Translations under genes and position numbers: made by a program
The notes under the pieces: generated by a model
Told to the model about the DNA's origin: nothing
Databases searched by the model: none
The model's input: only the letters and a program-made list of their open reading frames with translations
Part shown: piece after piece, positions 56,475 through 64,000 of the stretch
Layout of the letters: the number at the start of each line of letters is the position of its first letter
Numbering within the stretch: position 1 is the stretch's first letter
From: Carposina sasakii
Taxonomy: Eukaryota; Arthropoda; Insecta; Lepidoptera; Carposinidae
DNA: 64,000 nucleotides
Assembly (NCBI GenBank): GCA_014607495.2
Contig: CP053169.1
Location: 4,402,001 to 4,466,000, forward strand
Direction of reading: 5' to 3'

Positions 56475-57425
56475 CGTAATCGTCACATCGACAAATCTCG
56501 TAGATTTTGCTTGTGTGACTATTGCGTTAGTTAGTTACGAGTAGGAGTCCGTGCTTGCCCTTCAGATCAAAAAGTTTGACGAACAGGGACTTGCAGTACT
56601 TAATTAGTTCTGAATGATATACTGCATATATTATTAAGAAGTCGGTGTTTTGTAAAGTAAAACTCATTAAATATCCTATCATAGTCTGTCTGTACTATAA
56701 AGTAGAGCTTACTTGTATTTTACAACACGTAATGCCATCTTTTGAGAAATAGTTTACTTTACTATAATTTACTACCGCCATCTACCTTACACGTATTATT
56801 ATTCAGTTTTGCATATAACGAGACATCTATCGGCAAGTAGTAATACTAACACGAAACGCTCAATTTGCAGTAACAGTTTATGATTGTCTTCACAGATGGC
56901 TCTGTTTTTAATAACGTATTGATATAATGATGATTTATAATTATTTATTAATTCATAAATAACCGATGAGAAGTTTACTTTATGTATTTCGCCATTGTAG
57001 ATTATGACGTTTTCATACAAAAATTTTAAATAGTCTTAGTACTGAATACACGAAAGTATGTAACCTGTACCAAATATAGAAGAATCTCGTATATAATTAT
57101 TGCAAATACTGACCCAGAACCACAGCCTAGCCTGACACAAAGAAAATACAATGACATTATATTACATAACATAATATGTTCAACATAGGAATGTTTCGCC
57201 ATTTTCACTTCCAAAAGTTCTAAACAAACACGAATAAGCAATCAAATCGAATTTACAAACATTTTTGAGCCAATAAAATTACTAATCTCTAAATTATGTC
57301 ACGATTCCAAAATTGTAAAACGTCTCGTCTACAACCAAATTGGTATACAAGACTCTCATAATACCAATTTAGAACTACTCGCAAACTATCCCATTTGATT
57401 GGATTCGTCACCGATCGCTGGATTA
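56475..57425. other. Intergenic, nothing recognised
   Basis: No supported feature; AT-rich. Confidence 0.4.
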
Positions 57426-57429
57426 TTTG

Positions 57430-57535
57430 TGTCCGAAAGGCAGCGGTAGGCTTACTACGAGGGACTTAATAAGTAATCTGCACACTTCTGCTCAGGCTCT
57501 TTGGGGATAATGGGTGTGATATAGGTATATTGCTT
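57430..57535 (+). repeat. LINE/SINE tail fragment
   Basis: GGCAGCGGTAGGCTTACTAC, CTGCACACTTCTGCTCAGG and GGGGATAATGGGTGTGAT match 37320-37455 in order. Confidence 0.45.
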
Positions 57536-57539
57536 TATA

Positions 57540-59500
57540 TACTAGCTGTTTTTCTAAATATCGGGACAGAGCGAAATAACATTTTATGTGGGCTCAAATC
57601 GGAGAGACCTTCGCTCAACACAGAAAATAGGTGTAATAAAATATCAATTATTTGTGCGTAAAAATTAGCGTTACGCCGAGAAAATTACTAGGAAAATACC
57701 AAGTTACGTGAAAAGTCGTATGTCCATCGGGTTATGCGAGCCGGTTGCTGTTAAGGCACCACTCCCACGGGCGAATAAACTATTGAAAATACGAGGATAC
57801 TGTTAATAATATTACTCGTTTATTACTTGTTTATGACGTCATTCAGATTGATTGGGATCAAAACTGACGAAAGGGTATTTTTGTGCTAGTTAGTGCTTTT
57901 CGGATATATTCTTAGTGAGGCTTAACCGATAAAAGCCAAAAGATTACCTTTCTCTACCATCTTTGAGCAGGCCTCGTTCCTTCTATGAATCAACTGTAAA
58001 TGAAAAGATATAGAAAGAAATGCAAGTTTCGTACAGAACAAAATGCGAATGCAACATGATACTATTCGTATTTACTCGTACAAACCTAACTCGTTTTGTA
58101 CACTAGTATCATAGCATTCCTAGCCTTGTAGAAACACACTACTTTAATTCGATTTAGACCGCCGCGTTATCACCCGTCCGTGGTGATGATGCCTAAATGC
58201 CTGCATGCAACGCACTGGTTTGAGATGCAGTCGACTGCTTACGTTACACAATAAATCGCGATTGTAACGCTAAATATTACTACCATGGAAACTACTACGA
58301 GTATGCATTAGATATTGATGAAAAAAAGTTTATCTCGCGACTATAGTTGTCTGTAATCATAAGTTGTTATATTCGAGGGTCAGCGAAGGGTGTAGGGCCA
58401 GCTGATGGGCGAACACTGGTCGAAAAGCCTATTTCGATAAGGAATCTATTTTGGCTACTATTTCTTATTACTAATTCCTATCACCGATAAAATTGCTGGT
58501 AAAAGGTAAACTTACAAAATTTTGTGGGTAGTCTTAGTTCCCTTTTTAGGGTTTTTTTAATAGCCTAAACCCTGTACCAGCCTAAACCCTGGGCAGCCTT
58601 CCCGATTTGAGCACACACTTGTCTTGTGCTCTTGTCTCTTAAGGGTAGGTAAAATAAATTTCAATTTAAAATAGGTAGTTCTGGCTCTGACATTTCCGTT
58701 TTTTGGATCCTTAATAAAGGGCTTTTCCCAAGAACAGGTAATCAGTAATATGCCTTATAAGTCTTGCTTTACCACGGAACCGACTACGTTGTTCTACATT
58801 GAGGGCATCAGGTAAAGAGTCACGTAGGCCAGACACACAGAACAAAACGAATACAGTATACCAATTTAGGGCCGATTTTTCCAATAGACAGCCTATCTCC
58901 AAAGTCTTTATCTTGAGCAAGTTTTAAAGAAAGACATCATTAGCTTTATCCTTTAGATAAAGTGACAACTGAAAAAAATATCCCAGAGTAAGGCAATCCT
59001 GTAATAAGCTGTCAGTTCTATTGAAAAACTAAAGCCTATTTCCATTGATACAGTATGGCTGGAACCCTCAGTTTTGGAATATTGCCAGTTATTTCCAGCT
59101 ACAACGTTGAAATTGTATATCTTATTAAGCTGTCTGCTCTGGTAAATTGGCCAATACAATGCAGAGATTAAGCATAATGGGAGAGTATCTACTACAGTTC
59201 ATAGAGTTGGCCCACTGTTATATCTCTACACTATTCCACCATGTATTCCACATAAACTTATGTAACAGTAAGTATTCGCACTTGTGCACGCCTGGTGCAT
59301 CCATAATTGTGTATGTACAAAATGCGTATAATTTATGTGACAAGCTAATTAAATATTTAGAAGATTTTTTTTTTAATTTTGTCAATGACGTTACACACCT
59401 ACCTATTTTCATGCCATAAATGGCTTAAAAAGGTCCATAAATTTTACACGAAATGGTACCTCTTAGTCAGTTCTGATACCTGGTGAAGATTATAGGTCAG
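57540..59500. other. Intergenic with minor repeats
   Basis: A 42-bp motif at 58371-58412 matches 871-912. The 90-codon ORF at 59147 has no recognisable domain. Confidence 0.35.
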
Positions 59501-59501
59501 A

Positions 59502-59617
59502 GGGGTAAGCACGAACCTCTCGACAGTCCGTAACGCTATCGTCCGACTGTCAATTCACATAGATTTTGCTAGCGAATCGCTAGCGTTACGTCGCGTAAAA
59601 AGGTTCGTGCTTACCCC
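59502..59617. mobile_element. 116-bp MITE
   Basis: Perfect 17-bp terminal inverted repeats (GGGGTAAGCACGAACCT at 59502 and its complement ending 59617) enclose a second inner pair (CGTAACGCTA at about 59530 against TAGCGTTACG at 59581). It is short and non-coding. The target duplication is not clear. Confidence 0.7.
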
Positions 59618-59748
59618 ACAGATAATAATATGTTACTTGCTGGTGATATTTCGTCAAAGATTAGAGAGGTAAGAGTTTTGACGCATATCGCCAGTCGGTT
59701 TTTTTATGTTCAGTTAAATTTAATCTTCTGTAGCTGTGTGACCAATAG

Positions 59749-59836
59749 GGTCGATTCCGGCAGTCACACTTAAACCTAAACCTAATCTTAGTCAGGTCTA
59801 TCTCTCTCCGTTTAAGTGTGACTGCGGGAATCGACC
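59749..59836. mobile_element. 88-bp palindromic MITE
   Basis: Arms of 27 bp (GGTCGATTCCGGCAGTCACA... at 59749-59775 and its complement at 59810-59836) match at 26 positions. The loop is 34 bp. Flanks are ATA on both sides, compatible with a short AT-rich target duplication. Confidence 0.7.
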
Positions 59837-60707
59837 ATAATATCCCGAGTTATTAATCAACTTGATTATTTAACAGGAATTGTGGGTATGGGATCATCCT
59901 AGGGTAGGAATAAGTATAGGTAGAAAAGCATTTTGCTAGTTGTCCAGCCGGTTCTATGAATTAGGCCCTATATGCCATATCTGAAGTTTTACTAAAACAA
60001 CAAGTAAACCAAGCCTAAATACCTTAGTAGTTAGGAAATACGCCTGCTGTATTCATTTACAGATTTACATCATCCCATCTGAGCATAAACAAACAATACG
60101 TACACTGAATGCATATTGGTCTTTGAGACGTCACAGTATTCCCACAAGCTCTACAAACACGCAGACATACATACTAAGGATCTCATTTCAACGTCAGACA
60201 TAACATGTTGAAACACTCTAACCGTTCGCAACCTTAGAGTATGAATGAACCGTTGATATTAATGGATTTTGCCCAGTGGATTAGAGTGGAATAGGCCTCT
60301 GGTAGGACAAAGCAGGCTAACAGATCGGAATTATCCTCCTGGATGGTGAGCCATTCAACAAAAGAAGCAGCTCATTATGAATATTGATTAGTCACCATCC
60401 GTACATATCTGACAGAAGTTACATCGAATGCTTTCCCAGGAACAGGAAATCGAACTAATAATCATAATATAGTGTGCAAAGTTAAATGTATTATTTCAAC
60501 GTTACATGATCGATATCTATGAATCCTTAGTTGGCCCTTAGATGTTCCACTGTAACCACATTCCAACCACCCAAATCCGTGAAAATCTGACACAAATTTA
60601 TCATCATGTAATAAAAATTTACAGTATTTGCTACATTTACGAATAGTAACATAAACATACGGCGGTGTATTTTTCTGCTCACTGTACTTGAAGTTAATTA
60701 GGTATGT

Positions 60708-60790
60708 GGTCCGAATCGACCGAACGAAAAATGTATTCGGACGACTCGGACCGCGGTCCGAGTTTATTGTGGTCCGAGTCGCGCGATTCC
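60708..60790. promoter_or_regulatory. Clustered GGTCCGA motifs with a 20-bp palindrome
   Basis: GGTCCGA occurs at 60709, 60755 and 60771. The perfect palindrome ACTCGGACCGCGGTCCGAGT is at 60744-60763. It lies in otherwise AT-rich DNA. It could be a protein-binding site cluster; function is inference only. Confidence 0.35.
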
Positions 60791-60899
60791 TCTATTTTAG
60801 AAAAGCTCTGCACACGAACACTAATCAGATAAAAATATCGGATGCAGAGCGTAATCTACTAAATAGTAGTTATTAAAGCTAAGAAATAGTTTTACGGAT

Positions 60900-61255
60900 A
60901 CAACTCGGACTAGAATCAGTTGTTAGTCGCGACACAAACGTAAAATACGTTTCCTAATTACGGACGTTACATAAATATCCGCCATTTTCCCGTCAATATC
61001 ATCACTTTCATTCCGCTTCGGAATTGACGTGCCACAGTTAAGAAAACTGAGTAAAAGTTATTTAACTCAGCAATAGCTAGCTGTAAAACTGTGAAGCAAA
61101 CAAGCTATGAAGAATATGATATTTTTCACAATGCAGGGTTGAATTTCAAAAAAATTACAATTAGATAACTAATCTACCAACTCTGAAATACAAAATTCTT
61201 TGATTGACAGATCAATGCACAAGCAAAATCTTAGAGGACTTACATCTTAGGGGGT
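60900..61255. other. Intergenic, nothing recognised
   Basis: No supported features. Confidence 0.4.
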
Positions 61256-61261
61256 GTTCTT

Positions 61262-61357
61262 TGTAATCCGGTAAGAAAGCATTTCCCAAAGTTTCCACAG
61301 GAACAGGACACACAGGAACTTAAAGTTTATAGGGACGAAGTCATGAGCGGCCGCTAG
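61262..61357 (+). mobile_element. Helitron 3' fragment related to the 30 kb array
   Basis: CATTTCCCAAAGTTTCCACA and GGAACAGGACACACAGGAAC equal one diverged unit of the 30040-30973 array. The end GACGAAGTCATGAGCGGCCG is followed by CTAG|T at 61354-61358. This supports the array being part of a Helitron. Confidence 0.55.
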
Positions 61358-61557
61358 TCATTGATTGAAAATAGCTCTTCCATACAAAAATCCAATAGGG
61401 ACTACAATAAATGTATGGACCGTCACACTCATGAATAGAATCTATGAATTATTTAAAATTATGGCAGACTAACTGGATACTTCAACTTGACTTTGTAACA
61501 TTACGTTGCCTCCTAATTCTGGTAAAATTTCAGTTGAAACGGTTACCGTACAGTTTC

Positions 61558-61782
61558 GTCGTCAGCCTATTACAGTCCATTGCCGGACGTAGGCCTCCCC
61601 CAGAGCACGCCACACGGCTACTGCCATAGGGGGTTTTGCCCATAGTCACCACGCTATGCAGGCGGGACTATGTTGTCAGCACGGGAGACGCTGCTCCCGG
61701 AAACCCTTAATCGCCTCGTACGATACCCACGGGTGGCATGGGGTGGTACGAAAACTACTCTGCCGGCACCACGCGGCCACCT
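61558..61782 (-). repeat. Family P repeat
   Basis: CAGTCCATTGCCGGACGTAG, GCCATAGGGGGTTTTGCCCA, GCTCCCGGAAACCCTTAATC and a CTCTGCCGGCACCACGCGG end. A short internal deletion removes part of the GACCGCAGT segment relative to 38299-38570. Confidence 0.7.
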
Positions 61783-61789
61783 TACCAGG

Positions 61790-62135
61790 GATCTAGAAAA
61801 GACTTGCTTGGACCCTTGAAGTAAGCGGTGTACCTATCTACTTATGAAAGGGGAATTAAGAGTCAAATTTCTATCAAAGAGAAACTAAGGGTTCATAGGG
61901 CAGATGATGGTAGCGGTGCTTTTACAGTGAATATGAAAGGATACCCTGGTCCACCTTATTGTAGACAGTTGAAGGCTATCATGGTGGGCAGTGTGCAGCA
62001 GTAAGTGGAGGGACTAGCGAGAAAGGAAGAAACGTTTTTGTAGCAGTGGGAAAGCAGGGACGTTTTTGGAAACCGTAAACATTGTATTTAATGCAACTCT
62101 TGCCAATGTTTAAGTCAGAAAGAAGCGAACTAACT
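61790..62135. other. Unclassified, weakly repeat-like
   Basis: A purine-rich stretch at 61885-62040 has no partner in the window and no ORF worth calling. Confidence 0.3.
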
Positions 62136-62140
62136 ATATA

Positions 62141-62397
62141 CAGAGTGTAACAGAAAGGGTATGTTAAGCGGAAAGCTGTATAAATAGCCCACTATAGAGA
62201 ACCTATTCCCAAAATTTGAGACTCGAAATCACATTTTTAATTTTCAAGATTGTATGCATCCTGAGATATTTAAAAATTCTCCATACAATCGGGAAAAATA
62301 AACATGTGATTTCGGATCTCAAATTTTGTGGATAGGTTCTCTATAGTGGGCTATTTACATAGCTTTTCGCTTAACATACCCTTTTTGTTACACCCTG
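62141..62397. mobile_element. Palindromic TA-flanked MITE, copy 4
   Basis: CAGAGTGTAACAGAAAGG at the left and TTTTTGTTACACCCTG at the right, with TA at 62139-62140 and 62398-62399. Arms are inverted as in copy 1; uninterrupted. Confidence 0.85.
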
Positions 62398-62399
62398 TA

Positions 62400-63020
62400 T
62401 ATAATTCAAGTATAATAAATACTTCTAAAATGAATAAATCTCATCACGTAATATACGAAAAGCCAAGTTAAAACTACAATCTCCTTGTCGAATATTCCTA
62501 AGTTATTTATTATACTTGCTACAATACCACACTTACACAGATTACATCCACAATTACGGGTCTAAAAGTCAACAAAGAAAGCAAGCGTGAGCGCTAATGC
62601 CTACGTAGCTCTGACAGTGCTTCATTTATTTTATTTAGTTCCGTAAAAATCCGTGGGACATTGAAATTGAAACAGACACTAATTTAAGTAGGACAAATAC
62701 ATAGACACAATAGATTTACATTCCCACTTCTAAATCGCGTCGCCCATGTGGATAAAACTACGGTGAGTACTGCGTGATAAGAGGAGCGAGAAGCGTAAGC
62801 GTGTTCTGGATTTTTCAGGGTTGTCTTCTTTTACTTATTTATTATTAGAAACAATGTTATTCGGGTGATTCCGTTTATCCACCCGCACTAGAGACCATTG
62901 TATTTGGACCACAGTATTTAAAGGCCATAATGGATTCATTCTTTAACCAGATTTTCCTTGGACACTCTCAAATTTCGTATTTATTTAAAGAACATACAGC
63001 ATAGTACATGTAACAGATTT
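62400..63020. other. Intergenic, nothing recognised
   Basis: No supported features. Confidence 0.4.
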
Positions 63021-63023
63021 TAT

Positions 63024-63110
63024 CGGATAGATACATAGATAAAATTCTTTATTGTACTACAAAAAAAAACATTATGTACGAAGGCCCTTGTACATAATTC
63101 TTGGACTGTA
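63024..63110 (-). repeat. Minus-strand LINE tail
   Basis: GATAGATACATAGATAAAAT, TTCTTTATTGTACTAC and AAAAAAAAACATTATGTACG match 19148-19260. Confidence 0.5.
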
Positions 63111-63385
63111 TACTCTATACATATTGTTCAAGTATCACAACCTTTCGACAGTAGTTGCATTTTAAAGGTATAATCTTCTCTATTGGAGACTATATCCGTA
63201 CACTTATGTCGGTACTACATACGCATGTAGCATCTATGTATATTCAACCCTCTTCTCGCTCAGCTTGGCACAAACGCCACACCCTAACAGCTCAGCCGAC
63301 AATGAACAACCATTACTATTAGTAACATACACTGTGTGAAAGTCCTTTTGTATGTTAAAGGTTTAACTGTAGGCCTTTATCAATA

Positions 63386-63430
63386 CTAGCTAAAGCCCGC
63401 GACTTCTTCCGTGTACACTACATCTCGTTT
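63386..63430 (-). mobile_element. Helitron 3' end fragment
   Basis: CTAG at 63386 is followed by CTAAAGCCCGCGACTTCTTC and CGTGTACACTACA, a diverged minus-strand Helitron 3' terminus. Confidence 0.45.
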
Positions 63431-63610
63431 AAAATATAGAAAGAGATGATATATTTGAAATAAACAAATATAATATACAGTACAAAAGGTAACGAAGTTT
63501 TCAGGGTTAAACATAGTACACGTTCTTTTGGGGATATACAGTTACAGCTCAATGTTGAATAATGAATTGAATAATAGGGCTCTTTACTGATTAAAGCAAT
63601 TCCAGTATGA

Positions 63611-63674
63611 GGAGATGCACTCATGAGGTGTACGAGTGAGTTTATACTCGTACATCTCATGAGTGCATCTCCTT
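63611..63674. repeat. 28-bp near-perfect hairpin with 8-nt loop
   Basis: Left arm 63611-63638 (AGGAGATGCACTCATGAGGT...) pairs with 63647-63674 at all positions except one, which would be a G-U pair in plus-strand RNA. The loop is GAGTTTAT. Flanks do not extend the stem. Confidence 0.85.
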
Positions 63675-63802
63675 TAGTACATATCGTAAAAGTGGACGAG
63701 CCGAACTCAGTTACCCCAGATATCATGTGATTGATCTCTTTCTTACCTCTTGTGGGGCGTACAGCTGTGAGTAGGTATATATTGTATGGTATTATATTAT
63801 TG

Positions 63803-63980
63803 TAGTGGCCCTGCCTGCCATAGGTCCTGGGTTCGAATAGGTGCAAACATTGATATGATGAATATCGTTGTTTGTTTCCGAGTCATGGATGTTTCTATAC
63901 CTATGTCTATTTATAAACCGTTGGATCTTAGTGTGGGACTAGGTTTATGTGTTGTGAGATGTGTGAATATTTATTAATTT
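63803..63980 (+). mobile_element. tRNA-derived SINE with deletions
   Basis: Same family as 12281-12533: GTGGCCCTGCCTGC, CCTGGGTTCGAA, GTTTCCGAGTCATGGATGTT and TTAGTGTGGGACTAGG, ending GTGTGAATATTTATTAATTT. Parts of the head and body are deleted. Confidence 0.7.
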
Positions 63981-64000
63981 GTTTTTATATTATCTTTATG

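Overview
The window looks like nuclear DNA from a lepidopteran (moth or butterfly). The evidence is an AT-rich background, genes split by GT-AG introns, many short Helitrons of the type common in moths and butterflies (A|TC...CTAG|T ends), tRNA-headed SINEs, RTE-like and other LINE 3' tails, palindromic TA-flanked MITEs and a Transib transposon. The species cannot be named from sequence alone. Everything here is read by eye; no searches were run.

Layout. The left edge (1-118) holds the last 38 codons of a protein I do not recognise. GMC oxidoreductase gene A lies at 10944-14520, with four coding exons that splice in frame to 653 residues. From about 15 to 42 kb I see no convincing complete gene. 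This stretch is mostly repeat debris plus two possible 5' exons: a GC-rich one ending at a strong donor (23995) and one ending at 35520 that may carry a start codon. At 42649-46240 there is a structurally complete Transib (RAG1-family) transposon with an uninterrupted 712-codon transposase on the minus strand, TIRs of about 334 bp and a perfect 5-bp target duplication. At 52674-55672 a 173-codon ORF of unknown function is followed after only 68 nt by GMC oxidoreductase gene C (two coding exons). Gene C carries a one-base frameshift inside otherwise well conserved coding sequence. The right end is repeats, small MITEs and hairpins.

How it fits together. Genes A and C are clearly paralogues, with the same N-terminal hydrophobic segment followed by a DPES motif, Rossmann GGGSAG, both GMC signatures and the same C-terminal His/Asn region. 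They form a tandem same-strand pair about 39 kb apart, as expected for the GMC oxidoreductase cluster known from insects. The intervening DNA was built by repeated transposition. The clearest record is at 25215-26252, where a Helitron contains a MITE that contains a second element, and the same Helitron was independently split by a LINE tail that left a 7-bp duplication. The items most worth checking are the two-ORF arrangement upstream of gene C, the frameshift in gene C, the intact Transib, and several near-perfect hairpins.
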